Position numbers and translations under genes: made by a program | The notes under the pieces: model-generated | What the model was told of the DNA's origin: nothing | The model's database searches: none | Seen by the model: only the letters and a program-made list of their open reading frames with translations | DNA from: Sambucus nigra | Taxonomy: Eukaryota > Streptophyta > Magnoliopsida > Dipsacales > Adoxaceae | Assembly: GCA_949130495.1 (NCBI GenBank) | Contig: OX422221.1 | Span: 154,931,241 to 154,995,240, forward strand | Reading direction: 5' to 3' | Length of the DNA stretch: 64,000 nt | Part shown: positions 10,666 to 21,017 of the stretch, one piece after another | How positions within the stretch are numbered: the stretch's first letter is position 1 | Layout: the number at the start of each line of letters is the position of its first letter

Positions 10666-12454
10666 TTATTGATACCGCATATATGTTGAATTTAACCAGG
10701 TTGTCCAATTAAAACAATCGTATATGTGCATGAATGTTGGATAGAATATAAATATGTGATAACTTCTGTTTTGTAGCGATCTAATCCCACCATTATGGTT
10801 ACGTATTTATGTTTTTATTTTATATGATTGGATCCCACGATGGTTTATTTGTGGTTAATTTTTTATGCTGGATTAATGTAATATTGATGTAGAATGTGAA
10901 CTCCTTCATGGAGGCACAGAAAATCTCTAATTTTTTACTGTTTTGATCATCATTGTTAATGGAGAAGCGTGAAACCAGATTGGTGATCGGAGGAAGTTTT
11001 TTGGCACATAAATAAATTTTGACAGTGTTAAACAGGTAAAACCCCATGCCGTTCCAGCGTAGTGGCAACACGATGTGTTTGGGTTCAAGGATGACTGTTG
11101 AGTTTAAGGACGACCTTTGAGTTCAAGGATGTCTATTGAGAACTATAATCTACGATAGAGTTGTATCATGACCATAATAATAGGGAATACTTATTTATCT
11201 CGATTTTTTTATTTACATTGATTTATGTCTCTATCATTCATGTTTTAATTGTTGGGTTGTTAATATGTGCTAACGGTTCCCTTAGCATTATGGACAACAT
11301 GGAATACCAATCTGACTTAAATCATGTAGATGCTAAATGTGAATAATTCATAATTATTTATGGAAATCAATATGTATGGCTAGAGAATAAAAAAATGAGT
11401 ATTCATTTTTTAACGATCAAGGGTATTTGAAATTTTTTATTTGTCACAAATTTGCTTGGTATATTAAAATAGGGATATCTTGGTATTTTTGGAAATATAT
11501 CAAATTTCCTAGATTTTTCAACTTAATTAAGAATTGGACATATTTTTTTAACCCTCACAAAAGTTTTTTAAATTACAAAGTGGGAGAGGGAATTTTCTAA
11601 GAGAAAATCCCATGGTATCCATCAACGATTTGTAGATTTTCAAGAATAGGTAGGCCATCCAATGAGGAATGCAAATTATTGTGGTAGTCGGTATTTAAAC
11701 TGTGAAATCTTAGAGCATATGCTATGATACCCCAATTTTAAATTACCAAGTAAAGATGGTCCACAATATATTCTAAATTAAAATTTCCTTTTGATTTAGC
11801 AATTAAAGTCCACAAATTTTAAATTCTTCAAAATTAAAATTAAGTCAAACAACACAAAACAAACAAATTCAATTAAATTAATTTTTGAATCTTCTGCTTT
11901 TAATCTCAATTAAACAATATTAATTCAGTTGAAGTTAAAATTATGCCAAACAAACTTAAGCATGTATTTTGCCAAATTAATTGTGCCAACTTGAATTAAA
12001 TTAAACTAAAAGTACCCAAACAAAAATTAGCACCAAAATTACACCAAAGATGTGATTAAATAATTTTTATCTTGATTAACCTATAATTCATCTAAGTGAG
12101 ATGTTGCAAAATAAAAATAACTACACACACACAAGGCGCGATGTACGAGGAAAATCCACATTGGGAAAAATCTCGACCGACCTAACCTACAAATCCACTA
12201 AGTATGGTAAGTTTACAAATACATGATAAGAAGACTTACAATAATGACTCGACTCCCTCAAGCCTTGCCGCTCCTTCGTTCGTCAACCTCTGCCTAGTAG
12301 ATAACTCCGGAGTCCACCTATGTCTCGGAATCCACCCATGGGGCTCAGCTACCATCAAACACAAACGATGGCCTTTCCACCTTTGCGTACTGTAACTCTT
12401 CAAATGAATGGACTCCTCCGTGGAAACATCTCTTTTATGAGATGAGAAAAGTTT
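10666..12454. other. Unassigned leader/gag remnant of copia 1 and unrelated AT-rich DNA
   Basis: No protein is recognised. The first few hundred bases are probably the decayed 5' leader and gag of copia element 1. At 11,085-11,130 the word GTTCAAGGATG/GTTTAAGGACG is repeated three times. A strongly AT-rich stretch runs from 11,700 to 12,120. At 12,130-12,210 a segment with GAGGAAAATCCAC and GGGAAAAATCTCG resembles short segments near 52,805-52,840 and 59,515-59,555, suggesting a shared repeat type. The junction where the gypsy cluster entered copia 1 could not be placed. Confidence 0.4.
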
Positions 12455-14201
12455 TGTAACAACCCTTACTTTCGAGTAATTGATTTTGTATAATTTTTCC
12501 ATGTGAGATAATTATATAAAATTTTGGAAATTGGAGTAAATATTATTTTAAGTGATTTGAGAGATAATATTTACAGAGTTTTACATATTTACCATTGAGA
12601 GAAGGTAAATAGCATCATGTTATGTTTTATTGCGTCGTTGTGATTTAAGCGACGGTTATGGCATATATTTCAATTGGATTATGATTAATGAATTAATATA
12701 ACGTCGGAACATAAAATATTTTATGATATTCCGAAAGCCAATTTTGAGGGTGCGGTTAGTCCTGAAATAGTTGAGATAGTCAAAATAAGTTCCATATTGT
12801 ATTTTTGAGTTCCGGGCACTTTTGACAGGTTACGACTCAATTATGTAGTTATGAGTCATTTTAATGGTGTATTAACATTTAAAGAGGGAAATTAATGTTA
12901 AGTGCCCGATTTAGTCTTCCAACCCTCTTATTTCTCATTTATACGTTTTATACTTAGAGAGAGAGAGCTTCGGAGAAAATGGAGAGAAGAGAGAGTTGGA
13001 GATTTGGAGCTGGAAATCGTTGCTAGGGGAAGAGAATCCGAGACTACAAACTTGAGGCAAGTTTCAATCTTGCTAGTGTACGATTTAATGTGGATAAATT
13101 GCATATAGTTATGTTTTTGGATTTTTAACCATTAATGGGGTTTTGATGATTTTAATATTTAAACCCTTAATCTTGGAATTAAATTTGATTTGAGTTGGAA
13201 TTATTAGTCAGTTGTTGTGTAGAAATGAAGTGGGTGAATTTTTGGTTGATAATGTTGAGAATGGATAGAAGATAAATGATTTTGAGAAATTAGGGTTATT
13301 AAACTCCATAGTCGAAACTGGGCATTTTGGCCCAGGTGAATTGATTCTCCCCTAGCGAATCGATTTGCTAAAAGGGTAGGCAACAGGTTTGTGTTGGGCG
13401 AATCGATTTGGACTATCCAAATCGATTCGTAGATATGCAGAATGTTGGGTCCTCTTGACCGAATCGATTCGTCCTATCCGAATCGATTCTCTTTCAAGAC
13501 CGAATCGATTCGGGCAGGGCGAATCGATTCGAAATTTCAGCTATTTTAGGATATTTTTCCAACATAATTTCTAGTCCTTTTCTTTTAGGTTTAAGGCTTA
13601 GTAACCTTCTCTTGGGAAGTAATAAAGAGTGTTACAGGTTTATATAAGGGAGATTAATACCTTAGATTAGTGTGGGGGTAAAGTTGGCTTAATTCGGTGG
13701 CTATTTAATAGGCGTTAGTGTCGTTCCAGTTAGTGAGCTATCTTTGGACTAAGGGAGAGTTAAGTGATATGGTTGGGGATTTTTGGGAGACTAGTATTGA
13801 CGAAAAATTACCATTGATGGCTTATGGTATTACTTTAAACTCTTGGAGACTAGTGTGAGGATAATTGTACTTCGTGGCCTATATCATTAATAAAATATCA
13901 CTTCATGAATAAGAAATGCATATTTTATATTGGCACTTAATTGTTAAGTATAAATGATTTTGAGAATGTAAAAAGTGAATGTTTTAAATGGGAAAAAAAC
14001 CTTGTAAATGATAATTTGTTTATACACACCTCTCTAAATCACTATCATAAGGGAAGTTACGCGCATGAGGTGAAGTCCCCTGGCTAGTGAATGGTGGGTG
14101 AATATAGACCTAGGCCATAGGACCGGTTATTATATATTGTGTGATTATTATTCGAAGTGAGGTAATTCCGGGTGTGGTTATGACTCACTGTAGAAGGTAT
14201 A
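12455..14201 (+). mobile_element. Truncated long gypsy-type LTR (fragment D)
   Basis: It begins TGTAACAACCCTTACTTTCG, the same start (in sense) as the LARD LTRs at 41,281-45,048 and 47,085-50,791, and shares with them a GA-rich stretch (about 12,955-13,010), the GAATCGATTC array, and near the break the word GGGTGTGGT. It breaks off at 14,201 where the next LTR begins, so only the first about 1.75 kb of a 3.7 kb LTR remains. A TATA-like GGTTTATATAAGGGAG lies at 13,638-13,653, about 110 bp after the palindrome array. No open frame of note is present. Confidence 0.75.
13338..13530. repeat. Array of eight GAATCGATTC palindromes in 19-bp-step pairs
   Basis: Copies start at 13,338, 13,357, 13,400, 13,419, 13,461, 13,480, 13,502 and 13,521. 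Four are perfect (13,461; 13,480 except its end; 13,502; 13,521) and the others carry single changes. The steps alternate 19, 43, 19, 42, 19, 22, 19, so the sites form four pairs each with a 19 bp step. The same pairing is seen in the related LTRs at 43.6-44.06 kb and 49.3-49.8 kb. Confidence 0.9.
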
Positions 14202-17200
14202 TGTAATACCCCGTATTTTTTATGGCTTTTAAATTTAGGGATTTATTAAATTTAATTGAGATAAATTAATTTAATTTTAATCCGGAATGTTATTTTAAAA
14301 TATTTACTGGCGTGACGAGAGTTAGTAATTATTAGAAATTTGTTATTTTTTGAATGTTACTGGATGAGTATAGTAATATATGAGATTTATTTTATAAAAT
14401 TGTCACGTGTGAATAAAATGGCAATTATGGAAATTTAAGTCGGAACGCGCCCGTGTCGTGTCGGGGCTAAATGTTGATTAATAAAAGTGAATAAATTATA
14501 AGTTGCTCGTATGGTTGTTTTTAGCGCGCCAAAGTCTCCGGAAGGGTTGAGATAGTCCGAAAAGTATATCCGGGGGGTTAGTTTGGGTCTCGGGGAGTTT
14601 TTAGGTCTATTTAGTACCCCTGGAGGGTATTTTGGACATTTCGTAATTATGGGTAATTAAACCCACGAATTTGCAAGGGTTATCTCATATGGAAAGTGTT
14701 ATCTTCTAGGTTTAACACAATCTCAAACTAATGACGGCCATTGGAGAGGAAGGGGAGGAGCTTTCCAAGGAGTTCTAGGCCAAGAACTCCTCCGGTTGCA
14801 CTGCCGTCGCCGCCAAATCGTAGATCGCGCGAAGGGGATCACAACCACACCAAATTTGTCCACAAATCAGAACTCTAAAATTTCAGGCAAGTATTTATCT
14901 TGCTTTTATCAAGTTAATGCACTTTTATATTAGTCTAGGGTTGATTAGAATTAATGTTCCTGAAAGAAAACGTTAATTGGAGACAAGAATTTCATGTTGT
15001 AGAGGTAGAGATCATATTCCTGGAAATCCACTTCATATGTAGAGGTTTAACCACGGATTTATGATGAATTAGAAGTAGAATTTCTGGAGAAAGAATGATT
15101 TGAACTAAGTTAAAGAAATTTTTTAGGGTTCATGAGAATTGTATAAATTTGGGCACTTTTAATTCATGAATCTTGATGAAAACTCGCATGCTTTACGTTA
15201 AATATTGTCCATTTGGGTTTAGGACGTTTGTGGTATAAGTTTGTGAGAGTTTGGGACTATAACATGATGATTTGGAGGAGTTTGGGGTGAGAATCCCGTA
15301 ACTGGGTTTTCTGCAGAATCTGCATAACTGCTTGATCGATTGATCGAGCCCAGAGCATCGATCGATCGATAGATCGATCTATCGACCCCCTTTCATCGAT
15401 CGATCGACCTCTCCTGGAAAACTACATTTTTTCTCGTGTTAGCTTAATCCGATTTTATGCATAGTAAACCTTGATTAGGGTCGCTAGAACATAATGGGAC
15501 ATAAAAAGGACCAGTAGGGTCAAGATAGACCCCGTTAAGTGGAACTTTAATGTGAAGGGAAATAAAGGGTAAATGGGGAGACATTCATACTTAAGAGATC
15601 ATACGTGCGTTGATTAAATAATCGAAATGTCTAATAAGTTGGATTAGAAGGCGAGTGAGGGCCTACTGAAATTGTACTTAGGTAAAGAGAATACTTCGAG
15701 AGATGAGAAGTGGGTTTAGAATAACTTAATTACGAGAATAAAAGGAATGAGTCCGTTATACGAGATAATTGAGTAAAATGTGTAATAACGGATAATGATA
15801 ATTATGGGTCGTGAGAGTACCTAATCTAATAATGTGGATGTGAATACATATTTATATATGAGGGTGTGATTGTGCATATACTATTTCTGTGTAAAAATTG
15901 TACTCGGGCTACTTGCTATCATGGGGGTTTCCGCGCTGGGACAGTCTTATCTCGATGAGCCTTTATGGGGGATATTGACTTGTACCCTAGAACATAGTAT
16001 TTCCCTAGTACAGGCTATCTGATTGATAGTTCAGACGGGCTTAAGAGACGCATGGGTATGTGCTGACCTCTTAGGACCGGGAGCTATGCTTCGCCTCCAT
16101 TTGTTTGTGTTTGTGTTAATGCAGTTCGAGATTGATACCTAACTAGAATTTCCCTAAGTATGTGTGATAGATGGACTTGATAGCAGAGTATGCCAGCACC
16201 ATAGTTTTTATGTGGGGTGACATTAGTATATATGTATTATATGAGTGATTTGTATATATATACTTATTTATGGAAACTTTGCACCATAGATTTTATGTGT
16301 TGTGCTGTTTGTATATATATTATATGTGGGACTAATATATATACGTATATCTATATGAGAACTTTCTACTAAGCGAAATAGTAGTTAAGTAATGTATAAA
16401 TTCTTCAGTTTCACTATAAGTATTCGAAACATTATAACAATACGAAATTATTCTAAATAACGTAAGAAATCTTGAAGAGATAGATTTTTCTAAAGTGAAT
16501 ACCATAACCTTAATTTCACGTGTTAAAATTTATGGAGAATAAGTTAGAGAGATGTATGGGATTCATTAGTACGGTAGACGTGCACACTAGATGAGAGGTG
16601 AGAATTCTCAAGAGAGTGTCGCATACTAATATGACTGTTGCATTAGCCGGTAAGCATTTTAAATACTTGCTAAACTATTTTTAAAACTGTTTTACATTCG
16701 GGCTCTGACCCGTTTGTTGTTATTTCTTCTCTCTTGTGTGTATATATATGTACTACAGGTGCCCAGCCACAGGGACGTCATGCTTAGGATTCTTGGAATG
16801 AAACACGCTGTAGCTTTTGTGGGTGTTGCAGGCCATTGCTTAGACGACTTCATTGTTGACTCCACTTGTAGTTCAGTTTTACTCAGTGGGGCATGTGTAG
16901 CCCTTTTCCATTATTTTGTTGGTATTGTTAGAGATTGTAATTCTTTTACTTTCAGTATCTTTATTTCGGAATTTATTACTGTCTGGATGTTTTCCTTTAG
17001 TGTTTTAATGTTGGGATTTATTATTGATGGTTAAACTCTTGAATGTTCATTTTTATTCTTATATTTAACGTGTGACTCTTAAAATGTGAATGGTTTAAGG
17101 TTTTATAATTGGATTAAATAAAATGGAAATAAGGTTTTGAATGGTTTTGACACTTAGCTTAATTATTTAGGGTGTTTAATTGGAAAAGTTATTTTTGCGA

Positions 17201-17288
17201 TAGTGATGCTAAGAATAAACCAACTGTTCACCTTGATTTGAATTTAATAAAGGAGTGATCGCCCGGTATTTAATTAGGCGGGGTGTCA
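14202..17288 (+). mobile_element. Long Tekay-like gypsy LTR (A)
   Basis: The 3.09 kb unit starts TGTAATACCCCGTATTTTTT and ends GGCGGGGTGTCA, followed by a Met-tRNA-type primer site, so it is a 5' LTR in plus orientation. Near its end it shares CTCGGGCTCTGACCCGTTT-like sequence, GTGCCCAGCCAC-like sequence and AATAAAGGAGTGATC with LTR C (26,621-29,637), but overall the two differ by roughly a quarter to a third, and their palindrome arrays have different cores. They are therefore sister subfamilies and not an LTR pair. It lies at the break of LTR fragment D, suggesting insertion into it; no partner LTR and hence no target duplication can be checked. Confidence 0.8.
15333..15410. repeat. ATCGATCGAT palindrome cluster in LTR A
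   Basis: Three groups of overlapping TCGA palindromes occur in 78 bp: TGATCGATTGATCGA at 15,333-15,347, CATCGATCGATCGATAGATC and onward at 15,356-15,385 (including the 12 bp palindrome TAGATCGATCTA), and ATCGATCGATCGA at 15,395-15,407. The cluster starts about 1.13 kb from the LTR start, comparable with the arrays in the other LTR families of this window. Confidence 0.85.
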
Positions 17289-17292
17289 GAGG

Positions 17293-17310
17293 TGGTATCA
17301 TAGCATCAGG
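17293..17310 (+). other. Primer-binding site of gypsy element with LTR A
   Basis: TGGTATCATAGCATCAGG, four bases after the LTR end, matches initiator-Met tRNA-type primer sites of plant chromoviruses except for one change (CATAGC for CAGAGC). The following TTCTAGTG and CTTTAGGA words are shared with the leader at 21,018 and, on the minus strand, at 47,040-47,064, showing that the three internal regions are related. Confidence 0.85.
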
Positions 17311-19859
17311 TTCTAGTGTTCTTTAGGATCTGTGCGGCTTACTATGCTTTCAGCGTTGCTTTGTTTGATATAGAACCCTATGTTTAGGATTGTCGATTTC
17401 TTTGATGAGATTTCGTCCTCCTGCCATGACGTATATACATTAGTGAATTCTAATTTCGTTCGGATGTGTGCATGTGTCGAGCGATGATGGATGTCAAAAG
17501 AGGACCGTTAAGCGGACATCAGGAGGCAGGTCTCAGTTGAGGTTGTAAAATATATCCGAGGATGATGACCGTAGTCGAGGTCACCTCCATTATGGCACTA
17601 GAAGCCAAGACTAGAAAGGTGACTAAGGCGCAACCATGATTTCCAAATGCTTCTATAGTCAAATGAGGTGAGAGAGTAAACTCACCCAACGCATTACAAA
17701 ACGTGTAGAGAACTGCTAGTGAGAAATTCTAGAAATGCGGGAATTATGTGTGTTTACCAAAGGAGGTAAAGTATCCAAAGGTTTAGATATAGGACGGAGT
17801 GTGGCTAACGGAAAATGAAAATTTAGAGAAAATTTTCTTGGTTGTCGGAACAAAGTTATAATGATGGGAGTCAATCACTACTTTTAGAAAGTGGAATGCT
17901 ATGCCCATAGGAGAACTTTAGGCACAGTGTTGACCGTATGTTCCTTCCTCAGCTATTTAGGATTAGAAGTGAATGTTGTCCTGAATTCATCACAGGAGGA
18001 TGTGACAGGAGTCCATTGGTGAATATGAATCTTAACCGTTTGCGAATTTTGTATCGGGAGACGTAGATACAAGTGGAGGAAACGACTCTAAGTGGGAGAT
18101 CGACTCGTAATAATAATTGATAACACTCAAAGAGGAAATTCTGATGGACGGCCGATTCAGAGGTTGACAATGTCGTATTTTGTCAATAAAGATGTTAATG
18201 CTCCTTTGTGTAGGAAGCTAAAAGAATCGAAGAATTTAGTCGAGAATAAGACTGAACATAACGGTGGTGGTATAGCACCACAAAAGGGTGTGGATACACA
18301 TCAGGGGACCCATTTAAATGATTTGGATAGTTAAATTTTTACCAAGAAATGGTAAATTTAGTAAGGACTGTTATAGACAATGACATGTTCCTTAGATCCT
18401 AAAAGGCTAAGGGTATAATCGGGGTAGCCAACAGGAATCGAGTCTACTAAAGTCCGAGAGAAGGACAATCCTAACATGGTTAGTAGGACAGGTAATAAGT
18501 GGATTATGTGTTGAAGTATTTTTATGGGGAGTGAGATCGCTCGCGATAATATGTTCCGAAGTTAGTAAAGGGACAGGAATACGGTGCCTAGTAAAGGACA
18601 ATGATTAAAGTAGTTATGTTTGGTTTGAGTAGACGTGTTACGTCCGGAAACCATTTGTGCAGTCAAGACGATTGCCAAGGTGGAAGTATAAGTTGTATCC
18701 TTAGAGGATGAGGCGTGTTTATATGGCACGAACGAGTCACTATATTTTGATCATTGCTAGATTAACATGTGAGACGAGTTTAATGCATATAATTATAAAC
18801 GTTATTATTATGTGAATATTTTCCCTAGTGTAGTGGGATTTTTCTTTAGTGCTATCCGTGGAGGATGAATAAGTATATTAACAGTGTTTTGTACTTTATT
18901 GAGGTTACTCGTTGTAGTGATAAGATATGCGACTATGATATTATCTTTGATAAAACATTATAGAAATGCTTAGTACGATAGTGGGCATTTATTGAAAGGC
19001 TATCGGAGTGGTTGCATTAGTGCAACTTGTTTTATTTTGTTCTGGCGAGGCTTCACCTGAAAGAAGGTCGGACTCACACTTATATTATCTATCCTAGAGA
19101 CTTCAGAGGGGATAGTGGGCTCGAGATATTCGATGCCAATGTATGTATAGACTTTATCATTATGATTTAATATGTATCGGGTTTACCATTGAGTGAAAAG
19201 ATTTAATTCAATATTATGTTGAGCACTCAGGACTTGGTAATAGGAAGAGTGCATTGTTATATCTATCCTCTAGAGATGTGGGAGTTAAGAGTTATGCCCC
19301 TATTATTAGGGAAAGGAATTTCGAGAATTACGGTAGTATGTATTCGAGGTTTTATAGAATGCAATTACCACCAACCAATACTGAACGATAGTGAAATTGG
19401 TGAAACGTTCTTTGTTAAGCGTAATTTCGGGAGGAATTGTAACTTTTCCGTTAAGAGACGGAATAAAGGGGTACTTGCTATGGACGGAGGACCTAACGGA
19501 TTTCGATAATCGATAATTCTAGGTAGTAGTGTATCGGGGGGTTCCTTGTTTGGATTTCTCTTTGCGAGATATCCCACGCATGAAACTTAGCGTAAGGTTA
19601 AAAATAGGGAGACGTTTGGTCACTATTCCATGAGTTCGGTACCCCGGTCGAAATGGGATCAAGTAATTACATATGTAAGTTGGAAGTTGAATCATGATTT
19701 AAGTCCAGTGGAGCCGATTATGTGGTAAGAAGCATTGAAAGTTATCCCCACGAGTTGAGGGGTGGAACGATGATAAGTAGGAATTAAAAATTTTGATTTC
19801 TAGAATGATTGAGACTTTTCAAGTGTTGTGATCACGTTGCAAGCACTAGAGAAAATAAA
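17311..19859 (+). pseudogene. Decayed leader/gag region of the gypsy element with LTR A
   Basis: No continuous gag frame is left. Near 17,560-17,640 the words GAGGTCACCTCC and ATGGCACTAGA correspond to GAGGTCACTCCC and GTGGCATTTT at 21,285-21,310 in the neighbouring internal region, so this is the equivalent early internal part. A copy of the dispersed block lies at 19,521-19,584. No zinc knuckle, protease or RT is present before the truncated LTR at about 19,860, so the element is cut short. Confidence 0.5.
19521..19584 (+). repeat. Dispersed block, copy 7 (sense)
   Basis: It starts AGGTAGTAGTGTATCGGGGG, runs through CCTTGTTTGGATTTCTCTTT and ends CCCACGCATGAA. It is one of nine copies in the window, all in sense relative to their host element. 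The internal TCTC/GCGA pairing is disrupted in this copy. Confidence 0.85.
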
Positions 19860-20995
19860 GAATTGGGTGTTAGGTGTGTAATGTATGTGATGCTTACGCT
19901 AGCATGCACCGTTTATAGGGTGTGTGGGCATCCCGGTTATCTGACAATCGTTATATGATGTCATTATAACTATTCTTAATAAAGTGAGGGTACACGGAAG
20001 GATGTTCTTAGAATCGTTATATGATGTGATTATAACTATTCTTAATAAAATGGAACTTGTAATGATGATAAATCATTTTGTGAGATAAACGGCTTTGAAT
20101 ATGTTACCTAGAGAGAAAAGGGAACTATGAAGTTAAATGGTGTAAAACTGAATTGGTAAAGCATTTTGTGAAATAAATTGCTTTAAATATGTTTCCTAAA
20201 GAGAAAAACAATCCGTGCATTTAAGTTGTGAAAAACTTAAATGAAATCTAATTACGTGAAACTTAGATATTTCTCTCATGTGTAAATGAACATTGAGTAT
20301 TGTCATTGATATTGAGCTAGGCTGGGATTTTAGATGCAGAGATGAGAATTCTTATCATTATTTATGAGAGCGATATAAGTTTATGATGATGATATAGTAT
20401 TCATAATTGTCATGCATTTTATTCACATGGTGATCATATCAAATCGGGCCCTGACCCGTCTATATCTCTTTGTTTTGCATGAATTCTATATTCGCACAGG
20501 TGCTCCACCGCAAGGGCACCCGTATTGACCTCTCCATCACAGTTGTCCGGGAGCTATAACATATTACGGATGTTGTAGGATATTTATTATAGATGCTTCT
20601 ATCTTTTGTACTCTAGTTATGATTAGTCTACACATTTGGGTGTGTTACCCAAGTTTTGTACTTGTTTAATATAATGTGATATTTAATTGCAATACTCGGT
20701 GTAACCTGCTTGTATTGGTCTGTTAACCGACAACTTATTCGGTTACTATGTTGTGTATGTTCATTATATTGTTGTTTGTTTATTTTTGATATCCACCTTC
20801 TTTTCAAATGGATTTGTCTAAATAATTTTCTTTAAACTTATAAATTAAATTTTGACACTCCGTTTTCTAAAATAATGGGTAGTTATCTCGTATTAATATT
20901 TTAACGACAGTGATGATAAGAATGGACCGTCTATGATCCCTGTATTTATTGGAGTATCGGGTTGGCCACCTCTTATTTTAATTAGCGGGTTATCA
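19860..20995 (+). mobile_element. Truncated gypsy LTR (B), 3' portion only
   Basis: The end (GGGTTATCA) is followed by a canonical primer site at 21,000, so this is the 3' part of a 5' LTR. It shares CGGGCCCTGACCCG, TAGATGCTTCTATCTTTTGTA and the repeat modules GCTTTAAATATGTTTCCTAAA with the LARD LTRs (minus strand: GCTTTAATTTACATTTCCTGA), so it belongs nearer to that family than to LTR C. Its 5' start could not be found; the boundary at 19,860 is approximate. It is not a pair with LTR C, so the element between them is a mosaic. Confidence 0.6.
19945..20215. repeat. Two short tandem duplications in LTR B
   Basis: A unit of about 65 bp containing AATCGTTATATGATGTNATT and ATAACTATTCTTAATAAA occurs at about 19,947 and 20,013. 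A second unit of about 88 bp containing CATTTTGTGANATAAANNGC and TTTNAATATGTTNCCTANAG occurs at about 20,072 and 20,160. The second corresponds to the module repeated four times in the LARD LTRs. Confidence 0.75.
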
Positions 20996-20999
20996 TAGA

Positions 21000-21017
21000 T
21001 GGTATCAGAGCATCAAG
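21000..21017 (+). other. Primer-binding site following LTR B
   Basis: TGGTATCAGAGCATCAAG starts four bases after the LTR end and carries the full TGGTATCAGAGC initiator-Met tRNA complement, the commonest primer in plant LTR elements. It marks the start of the internal region that continues to the polypurine tract at 26,607-26,620. Confidence 0.9.

Noticed and set aside
13338..13530. Regularly spaced repeats as a CRISPR-like array
   Set aside because: Units are 10 bp palindromes with 9-33 bp spacers inside an LTR of a plant retrotransposon; no cas genes, and not a prokaryotic context.
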